Source: Bryobacterales bacterium (GTDB lineage: Bacteria; Acidobacteriota; Terriglobia; Bryobacterales; Bryobacteraceae). Taken from it: 64,000 bases of DNA. The stretch covers positions 26,416 to 90,415 of the forward strand of contig PMOK01000282.1 in the NCBI GenBank assembly GCA_003162425.1, given 5' to 3'. Under the pieces are notes generated by a model. It saw nothing but the letters and a program-made list of their open reading frames with translations. It had not been told where the DNA came from and did not search any database. The first letter of the stretch is position 1; every line of letters begins with the position of its first letter. Positions 7,751 to 17,264 of the stretch are shown here, piece after piece. The translations under genes were made by a program, and so were the position numbers.

Positions 7751-10700
7751 GTGTCCAAAACTAAAAAAATTGCTAGGAGAGTTTTACGAGCCGGATGGGT
7801 GGCGGCGCTTTTTGCCGGAAGCATGTTCGCGCAAATCGGGACCGGCAGCGTTACGGGCATCGTTTACGATAAGTCGGGTGCCGTGGTCCCGGACGCGGAG
7901 GTGACGGTCACCAATGTGGAGAGGAACACGCCGCACATAACCACGACAAACAGGTCCGGGGACTATACGGTGACTGCGCTCGAGCCAGGCCGCTACGCGG
8001 TAAGAGTGAAGCATACCAGCTTCCGTGTCTCGACGGTTCCCGCGTTTACTTTGGAAGTGGATCAGACGGCGCGCGTGGACGTGACTTTGGAAGTGGGTCA
8101 GGTGACGGAAACGGTGGAGGCCACGGCCTCGGCGCCGATACTCGAAACTGAATCGAGCACGGTGGGCCAGGTGATCGACAACAAGCGCATCGTTGAGCTT
8201 CCCTTGAACGGACGCGATTTTCTGGATCTGGCGACGCTTGGGCCAGGAGTGACGTTTACCAAGGACGGCAACACCGGGTTTCAGGACGCGCGCAGCATCG
8301 GGAGACGATCGGACAATCAGTACTCGCTGGGCGGCTCTCGCTCTCAGGATGTCAATTACCTTTTGGACGGTGGGGTAGACACATCGCCGGATTCCAACAC
8401 CATCGCGGCTATCCCTTCCATTGACGAGATCCAGGAGTTCAAGGTACAGACCAATTCGTATACTGCGGAGTACGGCCGAGGGGCGGCGCAGATCAATGCT
8501 GTTACCAAAGGCGGGACAAATCAGTTTCACGGCACGGCGTATGATTTCCTGCGCAATGATGCACTGGATGCCAAAGATTATTTCAACGACATCAACAGCT
8601 ACCCCGGAGCTCCCAAGCCTCCTTTCCGGCGCAACCAATTTGGCGGCACCGCGGGCGGCAAGGTAATCAAAGACAAACTGTTTTTCTTTGGAACCTACGA
8701 GGGGCTTCGCGACCGCACCAATGGCGCTCAGACTGCCACGGTACCGACGGTCAACGCGAAGACCGGAAACTTCTCCGACTACGGGATTCCGATTTACATG
8801 CCGCATATCACGAATCCCGACGGTTCTTCGACGTTCCGCGCCGGTAACGCTCTCCCGGCGGGTTGCTACAATTCGAATCCGAATACCGATGTGCCGTGGC
8901 CGAACATGACGATTCCGCAACAGTGCTGGAATCCGTCGATCGCCAAGTTTCTGGGGAGCGATTATGTTCCCGCGCCCAATCGCCCAGGGCTGCGCGACAA
9001 TTACTCCGGCGTGGTGGGCATACCTACCAATTGGGATCAGGTAGCCGGGCGCGTGGATTATCTAATGAAGCAGAACATGGTCCTGTGGGGCCGTTACTCA
9101 TGGTCACGGGAGGACGTGAACCAGAACGGCTTGCTGCCTGCAACCGATATCGTCAATGGCGTCAAAACCGATACGGTGGGCTTGCATCACTCCTGGACAA
9201 TCGGGGCGCACATGGTGAACGAGATCAAAGCCAACTATGTTCGAGCCAATGCCAGTAGCCTGGGAGCGTTGAGTGGAAGCTCGCAGAATGTTGCCGGCAG
9301 CGTTCTCGGAATTCCCGGCGTGTCGGGGGCTCCGATTGACTACGGATTACCTCAATTCAGCGCGGCCGGCGACAATTTCCTCTCGCTGGGGCAGAACGCT
9401 TTCGGTGTTCCCTTGCAGAAGGTTCAGAACACTTATGAGTACGGCGACGACTTTTCCCTGATCAAAGGACGGCATGTTATTAAGATCGGCGTGGATTTTC
9501 GTCACGAGTATTTGAACATCCTTTCGCACAACCTGGCGCGAGGTTCGTTCAATTTTCCGGTGGCGGCGACAGCGGCCCTGGATGGGAGCGGTGGACTTTC
9601 ACTGGCTTCTTTCATCCTGGGCATCAGCAACGATTCCGAGGTGGCAACGGGCGACGCGCACGATCATCTGTTCCGCTGGACGCAAGCATATTACGTGCAG
9701 GACGACTTCAAGGTTGCGCATAATTTCACGTTGAACCTGGGTCTGCGATATGAGATCTCCCCCTATTGGTACGACAACCGGAACAACATCACCAACCTGG
9801 ATATTATCAACGGCGTGCCCACCATCATACGGCCGGGCACAGGTGACCCGTACGCGGGCTTCCCGCCAGCGCGTTTCGTTTCCGATCCAACTTCGCCGTT
9901 GTACTTGCCGTTCATTCGCAGCAACATACTGGGCCGAAGCCTGGTCTTCACGGACTTCTCGAATTGGTCGCCGAGGTTGGGCTTTGCGTGGTCGCCGGGA
10001 TGGGGCCACAATAAGACAGTGTTCAGAGGCGGGGCGGGGATTTTCTATTCGCCAATGAACGCGGATCCGTGGTTCGATTTTGCGCGTAGCGCGCCGATCT
10101 CGGCCAAATTTATCCGCAAGGGATCGTACTCGATTGTCGATCAGATTTTCAACAACACCGCACAGGTGATCGCCGCGCCGTCCCAATTCACGATTGATCC
10201 TCACCTGAAGACACCGCGCATCCAGCAATGGAGTTTCGGGGTACAGCAGGAGCTCAGGCCAAATCTCGTACTGGAAGTGGCCTACGTCGGTTCGGCTTCC
10301 ACGCACTTGCCGCACCTCACGGATCAAAACGAGCAATTACCCGTGCTGAACGGCAACCAGGTGGTGCAGCCGGTGGTTTACAATGCACCTCAGTACGCTT
10401 CTCTGTCTTCGTATTACAACCTGGTCCAGAGTGTGACGTCGGCCAGTTACGAATCCATGCAGACCAAACTCGAGAAGCGCTTCTCAGCGGGATTTACATT
10501 CCTGAGTTCCTTTACCTGGGGCAGATCGATGGATACAGCTTCTGCCACACGGGATGGCGGCAACGGTCCATCCACGCCGCACGTTTACGATTACAGGCTG
10601 GACTATGGACCTTCGGCATTTGACGCGAAGTTGAACTGGGTGAACAGCGCTCTGTACGAACTTCCATTCGGAAAGGGGCGCCACTGGGGCTCGGACTGGA

Positions 10701-11227
10701 ACCGGCCAACGGATCTGTTATTGGGTGGTTGGCAGATCGGCGGAATCGCCGTGGCACGCACTGGATTTCCCCAGTCCTGCTTGAATGCCAGCGATGCGGC
10801 AGTGAACAATGCCAATCTCGAACAAGACAACTGCGATATCATCGCCAATCCGAATAATGGGCCGAAACAAATTCTGGATTTCTGGAACCTGGGTGCTTTC
10901 GCAACGCCCACGGCTACGCAAGTATTCGGCACAGGGGGCCGAGGCGTTCTCCGCGGACCCAATTTCGTCAGCATGGACTTCACGGCGCAGAAGACTATGA
11001 CTCTGGTGGAGCGTTTGAAGCTGCAATTCCGGTTTGAGGCGTTTAATCTGCTGAACCATCCGCTATTCTCGATGCCGAACCCCTATGAGGACACTTATCC
11101 GAATTACGACGCAACCGGCCATCCCACCGGGCCGGTAACGCTGGGACAGATCGGTTCCTTCAACACCATCAGCAGCACCGCCGGCGCCAACCGGCAGCTT
11201 CAGTTTGCGTTAAAGCTAATCTGGTAA
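7751..11227 (+). CDS. Oar-like TonB-dependent outer-membrane receptor
   Basis: A 1158-residue outer-membrane transporter. A signal peptide (KKIARR, then a hydrophobic stretch ending SMFA) precedes a carboxypeptidase-regulatory-like beta domain ([20 protein letters not shown], about residues 33-110), a plug region ([20 protein letters not shown]) and a long beta barrel ending in FALKLIW with a terminal aromatic residue. The architecture is that of the acidobacterial Oar family, which takes up oligosaccharides and other large ligands with energy from TonB. The GTG at 7751 is preferred because GGGGAGA lies six bases upstream; a GTG at 7718 has none. It lies between sugar-oxidoreductase genes, so a carbohydrate ligand is likely. 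Confidence 0.92.
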   Translation: MSKTKKIARRVLRAGWVAALFAGSMFAQIGTGSVTGIVYDKSGAVVPDAEVTVTNVERNTPHITTTNRSGDYTVTALEPGRYAVRVKHTSFRVSTVPAFTLEVDQTARVDVTLEVGQVTETVEATASAPILETESSTVGQVIDNKRIVELPLNGRDFLDLATLGPGVTFTKDGNTGFQDARSIGRRSDNQYSLGGSRSQDVNYLLDGGVDTSPDSNTIAAIPSIDEIQEFKVQTNSYTAEYGRGAAQINAVTKGGTNQFHGTAYDFLRNDALDAKDYFNDINSYPGAPKPPFRRNQFGGTAGGKVIKDKLFFFGTYEGLRDRTNGAQTATVPTVNAKTGNFSDYGIPIYMPHITNPDGSSTFRAGNALPAGCYNSNPNTDVPWPNMTIPQQCWNPSIAKFLGSDYVPAPNRPGLRDNYSGVVGIPTNWDQVAGRVDYLMKQNMVLWGRYSWSREDVNQNGLLPATDIVNGVKTDTVGLHHSWTIGAHMVNEIKANYVRANASSLGALSGSSQNVAGSVLGIPGVSGAPIDYGLPQFSAAGDNFLSLGQNAFGVPLQKVQNTYEYGDDFSLIKGRHVIKIGVDFRHEYLNILSHNLARGSFNFPVAATAALDGSGGLSLASFILGISNDSEVATGDAHDHLFRWTQAYYVQDDFKVAHNFTLNLGLRYEISPYWYDNRNNITNLDIINGVPTIIRPGTGDPYAGFPPARFVSDPTSPLYLPFIRSNILGRSLVFTDFSNWSPRLGFAWSPGWGHNKTVFRGGAGIFYSPMNADPWFDFARSAPISAKFIRKGSYSIVDQIFNNTAQVIAAPSQFTIDPHLKTPRIQQWSFGVQQELRPNLVLEVAYVGSASTHLPHLTDQNEQLPVLNGNQVVQPVVYNAPQYASLSSYYNLVQSVTSASYESMQTKLEKRFSAGFTFLSSFTWGRSMDTASATRDGGNGPSTPHVYDYRLDYGPSAFDAKLNWVNSALYELPFGKGRHWGSDWNRPTDLLLGGWQIGGIAVARTGFPQSCLNASDAAVNNANLEQDNCDIIANPNNGPKQILDFWNLGAFATPTATQVFGTGGRGVLRGPNFVSMDFTAQKTMTLVERLKLQFRFEAFNLLNHPLFSMPNPYEDTYPNYDATGHPTGPVTLGQIGSFNTISSTAGANRQLQFALKLIW

Positions 11228-11238
11228 GAAGGAGATTT

Positions 11239-12543
11239 ATGCAACGTAGACACTTCCTGCTTGGCTCCGCCGCGGCCGCTGTCGCGAGCAGGACGGTTCT
11301 GGCCAGTCCCAATGATACAGTTCGCGTAGCGTGCGTCGGTGTACGGGCGCAAGGCCACGAGCACATCCGCCGCTATGCCAAGATGCCCAATGTTCAGATC
11401 GCCGCGGTGTGTGATATCGACGAGTCCGTCCTGAACGCGCGGCTGGACGAAATCGAAAAGCTGGGGCAGAAGCGTCCCACCGGATATACCGATTTCCGCA
11501 AGCTGCTTGAGGACAAGAGCATCGATGCGGTTTCCATCGCCACTCCGAACCATCACCACACGCTGCAAACCATCTGGGCCTGTCAGGCAGGAAAAGACGT
11601 ATACGTGGAGAAGCCCTGCTCGCACGACATGTTCGAGGCGCGGCAGATTTCGACCGTCGTGGAGAAATACCAACGCATCGTCCAGCACGGCACCAACAGC
11701 CGCTCCGGCATCGCACGCGAGGCAGTTCAAAAGATTGAGGAGGGTCTCATCGGCGATGTCTACATGGCGCGCGGGCTGTGCTTCAAATGGCGAAACACCA
11801 TCGGACGCGAGCCGGTGTCGCCGGTTCCGCCAGGAGTCCACTATGACTTGTGGCTAGGGGGCGCGCCACAGCACGAATTCACCAAGAACCGCTTCCACTA
11901 CAACTGGCATTGGTTTTGGGATTACGGTAACGGTGACATTGGCAACCAAGGTATCCATCAGATGGACGTCGCGCGTTGGGCGCTGGGCGTGAAATATCCG
12001 GCCAAGGTGAGCGCGATCGGCGGCCACATGATGTTCGACGACGACCAGGAGACGCCGAACTTGTTGACGGCCACGTTCGAGTTTGACGAAGGCGGCAGAA
12101 AACGGATTTTGGTTTTCGAAGTTCGCCATTGGATGACAAATCATGAAGCGGGCATGGGTGAGAACGGGAGCTCTCCGAACACAGTTGGGACGATCATATA
12201 CGGTCCCAAAGGATACGTGGCCATCTGGGATGAGGACAACGCGCGCTATTCGAGCTACCTGGGCAAAGAGCAGCAGCCTGGTCCATCGGGCCACGACGCC
12301 GGTAATAATTGGGCGAACTTCATCTCCGCTGTTCGGAGCCGCAAGCCGTCGGACCTGAACGCGCCGATCACCGAAGGCGCCATTTCCACCATGCTGGTGC
12401 ATCTTGCGAACATTTCTTATCGGGTCGGCCGGACGCTGTATTTCGATCCCGAGACATACTCCTGCAAAGGCGATGCCGAAGCCAACGCACTGTTCCGCCG
12501 GAAATATCGCGCACCGTTTGCGGTGCCGGAACTGGTAAGTTGA
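11239..12543 (+). CDS. Tat-exported Gfo/Idh/MocA oxidoreductase 2
   Basis: 434 residues with a Tat leader (QRRHFLLGSAAAAVASRTVLA). The Rossmann segment VRVACVGVRAQGH is at about 28-40 and EKP at about 124-126. Large parts match oxidoreductase 1, including FHYNWHWFW and the DDDQETPN stretch, so the two are recent paralogues, perhaps acting on related sugars or at different positions. A strong GAAGGAG lies 5-6 bases before the ATG. It starts 11 bases after the receptor gene, so receptor and enzyme are one transcription unit. Confidence 0.9.
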   Translation: MQRRHFLLGSAAAAVASRTVLASPNDTVRVACVGVRAQGHEHIRRYAKMPNVQIAAVCDIDESVLNARLDEIEKLGQKRPTGYTDFRKLLEDKSIDAVSIATPNHHHTLQTIWACQAGKDVYVEKPCSHDMFEARQISTVVEKYQRIVQHGTNSRSGIAREAVQKIEEGLIGDVYMARGLCFKWRNTIGREPVSPVPPGVHYDLWLGGAPQHEFTKNRFHYNWHWFWDYGNGDIGNQGIHQMDVARWALGVKYPAKVSAIGGHMMFDDDQETPNLLTATFEFDEGGRKRILVFEVRHWMTNHEAGMGENGSSPNTVGTIIYGPKGYVAIWDEDNARYSSYLGKEQQPGPSGHDAGNNWANFISAVRSRKPSDLNAPITEGAISTMLVHLANISYRVGRTLYFDPETYSCKGDAEANALFRRKYRAPFAVPELVS

Positions 12544-12546
12544 TTG

Positions 12547-13335
12547 ATGGCCACCGCGGAACAGCCAGTGGCGCTCGAATTCGGAACGGCTCGAGTGCGC
12601 GTCTATCCTTCACGACAAGCGCTCGGAGCTGCCGCGGCGGCCGATGCCAGCCGGACGATCGTAAACGCGGTGCGCGAACGTGGCCGCGCGCGTATCATCG
12701 TCGCCACTGGCAACTCGCAACTGGAACTGATTCACGCGCTGGTGGAAATCCCGGGCGTGCCATGGAAATCCGTCGAAGTCTTCCATCTCGACGAGTATGT
12801 CGGCATGCCGGACACGCATCGTTCCAGCTTCCGGCTTTGGATCAAGCGGCGCATTGAAGACACAGTCCACCCCGGGACGATTCAATATATGCAGGGCGAT
12901 GCACCGGATCTGGATGCCGAGATAGAGCGCTACACTAGGCTGCTCAACCAGGCGCCGCTGGACTTGGCATTCGTCGGATTTGGGGAGAACGGTCATATTG
13001 CTTTCAATGATCCGCATGTGGCGGATTTTGCCGATCCGGTAACGATCAAGCTCGTGGTGATGGATGACGCGTCCCGAAGACAGCAGGCGGGCGAAGGGCA
13101 CTTTGATAGTCCGGCGTCGGTGCCGCGTGAGGCGCTGACGGTTACTTGTCCGGCTCTGATGCGTGCTGCTGCCTGGATCTGCGCGGTGCCGGAATTGCGC
13201 AAGGCTCAAGCGGTTCGGAATGCGCTGGAGGGTCCCATTGCGACAACGTGTCCATCGTCGATTGTGCGGACGCATCCGAATGCTACCGTTTATTTGGATA
13301 TGGAGTCCGCATCGTTGCTGAGCCATAATTACTGA
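12547..13335 (+). CDS. NagB-like glucosamine-6-phosphate deaminase family protein, variant active site
   Basis: A 262-residue cytosolic protein of the NagB/6-phosphogluconolactonase fold. True NagB opens and isomerises glucosamine 6-phosphate and releases ammonia. The HLDEYVG motif with the catalytic aspartate (about D82) is kept. In the second motif, GENGHIAFNDP, the histidine (about H150) is kept but the Asp of E. coli D141 is Asn and the Glu of E148 is Asp. The protein may therefore act on another sugar phosphate. It starts three bases after the stop of oxidoreductase 2; a TTG just before the ATG was not chosen. Confidence 0.82.
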   Translation: MATAEQPVALEFGTARVRVYPSRQALGAAAAADASRTIVNAVRERGRARIIVATGNSQLELIHALVEIPGVPWKSVEVFHLDEYVGMPDTHRSSFRLWIKRRIEDTVHPGTIQYMQGDAPDLDAEIERYTRLLNQAPLDLAFVGFGENGHIAFNDPHVADFADPVTIKLVVMDDASRRQQAGEGHFDSPASVPREALTVTCPALMRAAAWICAVPELRKAQAVRNALEGPIATTCPSSIVRTHPNATVYLDMESASLLSHNY

Positions 13336-13346
13336 AGAGGTGAATC

Positions 13347-14672
13347 ATGAAGAACTCGAACCAGCCTACGCGCCGCAACTTTGTTGAGCAAGCTTCCACT
13401 CTAGTGGGATTGGGGGCCGCCATCCAATCGACAGCTCTTTCCTACAGCCGCATCCTCGGGGCCAACGATCGCATTTCCGTCGGCCACATCGGCATCGGCA
13501 ACCGCGGGGCCGAACTCGCGGGCATGGCCGCGCGGCTCAAGGATAAATACAACTTCGAGCTGACCGCGGTGTGCGATCTGTGGAGCGTTAATCGCGATCG
13601 CGCGGCCGATCGAGGAGAGAAAAACTACGGCCGCCGGCCACGCACTTTCCAATACATGGAGAAGATGCTGGAATTGCCGGACGTGGATGCGGTGTTCATA
13701 TCCACCGCGGATTTCCAGCACTCCCTGCACCTGAAGACCGTTCTTGAAGCCGGCAAAGACGTGTATTGCGAAAAGCCGATGGCGACGGATCTTGCGGATG
13801 CGAAGGCTGCCCGCGATGCATTTTTGAAGACCGACCGGATTGTTCAAATCGGATCACAGCACCGCAGCGAAGCCTACTCCCGCGAGACCAAGAAGGTGAT
13901 CGATAGTGGCGCTTTGGGCGAGATCACGAAAATCGAAATCGTATGGAATTTTCACGGTCCCCGGTGGCGCGGGCGCCCGGAGGTGAAGCAGATTCGCGAA
14001 CAGGACACGGACTGGAAGCGCTGGCTGCTGCACAAACAGCCTCGCCCGTTTGATCCACGTGCGTATTTCGAGTTTCGTCTGTATCGGGACTTTTCGGCCG
14101 GGATTGCCAGCCAGTGGATGGTGCACGCGCTGGATCTGATGAACTACTTCCATGAGGACAAGTTTCCGCATTCGGTGGTGGCGCACGGAGGGGTCTATGC
14201 GTGGCCCGATGGCCGCGAGAATCCCGATACTTTCCACGCGCTGTTGGAACATCCGAAAGGGTTTCTACTGAGCTACTCCACCAGCTTCGGAAACGATTGC
14301 GACAGCTTCTCGCGCATCATGGGAAAGAAGGCCACGCTGATTAACGAAGGTGGCGAGGGCAGCCCGCGATGGTTGTTGGTGGAGGAAGTTGGAAATCACG
14401 AGAGCAATCCATTCATCAAGCGGCCGCAGCGTTATGTCACCCTGCCCGGCAGCGACAAACCTGGTCCGACCTTCATCGGCGATGAGGATCTTTCGCACCA
14501 GGACAATTGGTTCTCATGCATCCGGTCGCGGCAACAACCCAACACAACTGTGCATGATGGATTCGCCTCCGCGGTGGGCGTGATCATGGCCGCGCAAGCT
14601 CAGCGGGAAGGGAAGAAGCTTTACTGGAATCCGAAGACGGAAGAAATTTTGGACCATCCGGCGAAAGCCTAG
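13347..14672 (+). CDS. Tat-exported Gfo/Idh/MocA oxidoreductase 3
   Basis: 441 residues with a Tat-type leader (TRRNFVEQASTLVGLGAAI). The Rossmann segment VGHIGIGNRGAEL is at about 45-57 and CEKPMATD at about 141-148. It is clearly more distant from oxidoreductases 1 and 2 than those are from each other and should have another substrate or step. GAAGAGGTG lies before the ATG. It is followed after three bases by the transporter gene, so both belong to one operon with the receptor and the NagB-like gene. Confidence 0.9.
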   Translation: MKNSNQPTRRNFVEQASTLVGLGAAIQSTALSYSRILGANDRISVGHIGIGNRGAELAGMAARLKDKYNFELTAVCDLWSVNRDRAADRGEKNYGRRPRTFQYMEKMLELPDVDAVFISTADFQHSLHLKTVLEAGKDVYCEKPMATDLADAKAARDAFLKTDRIVQIGSQHRSEAYSRETKKVIDSGALGEITKIEIVWNFHGPRWRGRPEVKQIREQDTDWKRWLLHKQPRPFDPRAYFEFRLYRDFSAGIASQWMVHALDLMNYFHEDKFPHSVVAHGGVYAWPDGRENPDTFHALLEHPKGFLLSYSTSFGNDCDSFSRIMGKKATLINEGGEGSPRWLLVEEVGNHESNPFIKRPQRYVTLPGSDKPGPTFIGDEDLSHQDNWFSCIRSRQQPNTTVHDGFASAVGVIMAAQAQREGKKLYWNPKTEEILDHPAKA

Positions 14673-14675
14673 CGA

Positions 14676-15932
14676 ATGCGAGCAGGCCACGGCATTCGTT
14701 GGCGGATTGTCTGGATTCTGTTTTTCTCCACCGCGATCAATTACATCAACCGGCAAACGCTCTCGCTCCTGGCCCCGGTCATCTCCAGTGAGCTGCATTT
14801 CAGCCACGAGGATCTTTCCAGGATCTTCGGTTCTTTTCAGCTCGCCTACGCGTGGACCTGGCTCATCGGCGGTCTGCTTTTGGATGTGATCGGTGCGCGC
14901 TGGGGACTTAGTCTCGCGGTAGTCTGGTGGTCTGCCGCGAGTATTCTCACGGGCTTCGCGAACTCAGTCGCGTCCTTCAGCTTCTACCGGTTTCTACTCG
15001 GTATCGGAGAGGGTTTCAACTGGCCAGGCGCGAGTAAAGTGGTGGCGGAATGGTTTCCCGCGCGCGAACGCGGTCTGGCTGTTGCGGTTTTTGACAGCGG
15101 TTCCAGTGTCGGAGCAGCCATTGCCGCGCTGACTATCCCACTTATATCGCTGGCGCTGGGATGGCGCCGTGCTTTCACTGTTTCGGGGCTTCTCGGTCTG
15201 GTGTGGCTTGCATTCTGGTGGAAGAACTATCATCCGCGCGATCAGCACCCCAAACTCTCAGCCGAGGAAGCCGCCATTATCGACGACGGCGTGGATCGGA
15301 GCATACCAAAAGAGCCGTTCCTGGTAGTGCTCCGGAAACTGTGGAAGAATCCGAACGCGTGGGGAATTCTGCTGGGCCGCTCGCTGACGGATCCCATGTG
15401 GTGGTTCTACGTGTTCTGGCTGCCGCAATATTTGAGCGACGCGCGCGGATTCAGCCTGAAACAAATCGCGGCTTTCGCGTGGATCCCGTTCGTCGCGGCC
15501 GACCTCGGAAATTTCACGGGAGGCTGGGTGTCGGGCTTGCTCATCCGGCGCGGCGTGCCCGTGATTCGCGCCAGAAAATGGATCTGCGTGGTCACGTGCG
15601 TTCCGATGCTTGCCGGAATTCCAGCCGTGCTGGTGCACAGTCCGTTTTGGGCCGTCTTCCTGATTTGCATTGCGCTGTGGGGCTATGCGGCCTGGTCGAC
15701 GATGGGTCTCACGTTTCCTTCCGATCTGTTCGATCAGCGAGTGGTTGGCACTGTTACGGGTTTCAGTGGATTCGGCGCGGGCATGGCGGGGACGGCGGTG
15801 ACGTTGGCGGTCGGCTACATCGTGGACGAGTTCTCATACATGCCGGCGTTTCTGTTTGTTTCGTTCCTGCCGGTGCTAGCCACCGTGAGTGTGCTGGGAT
15901 TGATCCGCCAGAACCGTCCCGTGGCTCGATAG
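14676..15932 (+). CDS. MFS transporter, hexuronate/anion-cation symporter type
   Basis: A 418-residue inner-membrane carrier with about 12 hydrophobic segments. The N-terminal INYINRQTLSLLAPVI and the GEGFNWPGASKVVAEWFPARERG stretch are typical of the ExuT/ACS branch, which carries hexuronates and other organic anions with protons. It ends the sugar operon, three bases after oxidoreductase 3, and would import the product made in the periplasm. The gene for the unknown membrane protein converges with it, with only four bases between the stops. Confidence 0.88.
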   Translation: MRAGHGIRWRIVWILFFSTAINYINRQTLSLLAPVISSELHFSHEDLSRIFGSFQLAYAWTWLIGGLLLDVIGARWGLSLAVVWWSAASILTGFANSVASFSFYRFLLGIGEGFNWPGASKVVAEWFPARERGLAVAVFDSGSSVGAAIAALTIPLISLALGWRRAFTVSGLLGLVWLAFWWKNYHPRDQHPKLSAEEAAIIDDGVDRSIPKEPFLVVLRKLWKNPNAWGILLGRSLTDPMWWFYVFWLPQYLSDARGFSLKQIAAFAWIPFVAADLGNFTGGWVSGLLIRRGVPVIRARKWICVVTCVPMLAGIPAVLVHSPFWAVFLICIALWGYAAWSTMGLTFPSDLFDQRVVGTVTGFSGFGAGMAGTAVTLAVGYIVDEFSYMPAFLFVSFLPVLATVSVLGLIRQNRPVAR

Positions 15933-15936
15933 GCTC

Positions 15937-17037
15937 CTACGCTTTTCTGCTGTCTGCAGCAGGCGGCGTGGACGAAACTGGATTGGTCCTAGTGAATTTC
16001 TGGAGCATGCCCTCCAGGAACGCGAAGAAAACATCCACGGCGTATCCCACCAGAAACGCGATCGCGAGTGGCGGGATAGAGGCGCCCTGCCCGATGGCGA
16101 GGTTGTTAAACAGGCCCACCACAGCGCCCCCAATGGCCGCAATCAGGAACCGAGGTGCGTCGGCGACGGACGGCGTGTACGTCCGGGTGGAGATTTGTTG
16201 TTGAAACGTGCGTAACAGGTACGCGCATGTTCCCAGTAGCGCATACAGAACCGGGAGAATGCAGGTGGTGATCGCGCCATACACCACTGCCACATCGTCC
16301 ACCAGGCTTTGGCCAAAATATCGCACGTACTGAAACACCTGCGTTCGATCACCTGCGGCCCAAGCAAAGTCCGTCAAGCCCTCGGGAAGTTGAAACTTGT
16401 CGTGGATCTTCCCAGGATCGTTGCGAACATCAGGAAAAGGATCCATTCCCGGCCCGAAGACGAGTACGCGCAATTGCCGGGCGCTCGCATCGATCTCCCG
16501 GATGTCGCTCGCGAACTGCTGGAGCTCGGTGATCACCGCGGTATCGGAAAGCTTGCTTCCGGCGGGCAGGTTCGCTTCCTTCCTCTCTGAAGCCGGTGGA
16601 GGGCCGAGTTCCGCACGAAGTTTCACGGCGAGATCGTTAGCGGCTGCGATGTCCGTCTTGATGGTGGTGGATATGGCGGATGTAACAAAGCTTGCCACCG
16701 AAAATGGAACGATAAAAGCGGCCAGGCAGATCGAGACAATCCAGTATTTTTTGACCCTAGGCTTGCCGCTCCACACTTTGAGACTCTCGGCCGTAACCGG
16801 CTTGAGCTGGGCGGCGAGTTTCCCGAGCGCCGCGAGCAGTTTCCCCGCCGTCTCCTCGTCCCATCCGGCGACGCTGGCAGCCCTAGCCTGCAGGATATGA
16901 TCACGTGTATGGTCTTCGATGGGTATACCCAGCTCGGCTGCATACTTGAGCAGTCGCTCGGCATCCTTCAGAGCCTCTTCAAAATAGGCAGGAGGCTCTG
17001 CAAAAGTCGGATTTCGATCCGCGTGTGAGTGGGCCAT
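15937..17037 (-). CDS. Membrane protein of unknown function
   Basis: 366 residues that I do not recognise. A soluble N-terminal part of about 98 residues is followed by one hydrophobic helix (about 99-121), a loop of about 130 residues with helical, charged segments, and three further hydrophobic helices (about 250-275, 297-316 and 322-341). The layout places the loop outside and both ends inside, by my reading. A sigma70-like promoter precedes it, and the ATG follows AAAGG. It is alone on its strand between two plus-strand genes. Nothing near it points to a role. Confidence 0.75.
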   Translation of the reverse strand: MAHSHADRNPTFAEPPAYFEEALKDAERLLKYAAELGIPIEDHTRDHILQARAASVAGWDEETAGKLLAALGKLAAQLKPVTAESLKVWSGKPRVKKYWIVSICLAAFIVPFSVASFVTSAISTTIKTDIAAANDLAVKLRAELGPPPASERKEANLPAGSKLSDTAVITELQQFASDIREIDASARQLRVLVFGPGMDPFPDVRNDPGKIHDKFQLPEGLTDFAWAAGDRTQVFQYVRYFGQSLVDDVAVVYGAITTCILPVLYALLGTCAYLLRTFQQQISTRTYTPSVADAPRFLIAAIGGAVVGLFNNLAIGQGASIPPLAIAFLVGYAVDVFFAFLEGMLQKFTRTNPVSSTPPAADSRKA

Positions 17038-17054
17038 TACCTTTTCGGCTCCCT

Positions 17055-17083
17055 ATCATATACCCAGTACATCGGGGACGCAA
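17055..17083 (-). promoter_or_regulatory. Sigma70-type promoter of the unknown membrane protein gene
   Basis: On the minus strand TTGCGT (17078-17083) and TATGAT (17055-17060) are separated by 17 bases. The start codon is 18 bases further on, with AAAGG in between. The remaining bases to 17264 hold nothing else I can name beyond an AT-rich stretch that may serve the divergent peptidase gene. Confidence 0.5.
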
Positions 17084-17264
17084 GCATTATTAAGGCGCTT
17101 AACAGCGTTTAAGCAGTAAAGTATGCATTATATATGTGCGAAATGCCGGCAGATCGTTTCATGATCAGTGATCGTGGCGTCGAAACCGGGCCGGCGCTTC
17201 GAAGCTCAGTCCCTCGCGTTGTACCGGCACGTCTTGAAGTCTCATCTTGCGGTATATTCTCTCC

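Noticed and set aside
7784-8920. A 378-codon open frame antisense to the TonB receptor gene.
   Set aside because: It is rich in Arg, has no recognisable domain, and lies wholly over a certain gene; long antisense frames are expected at this GC.
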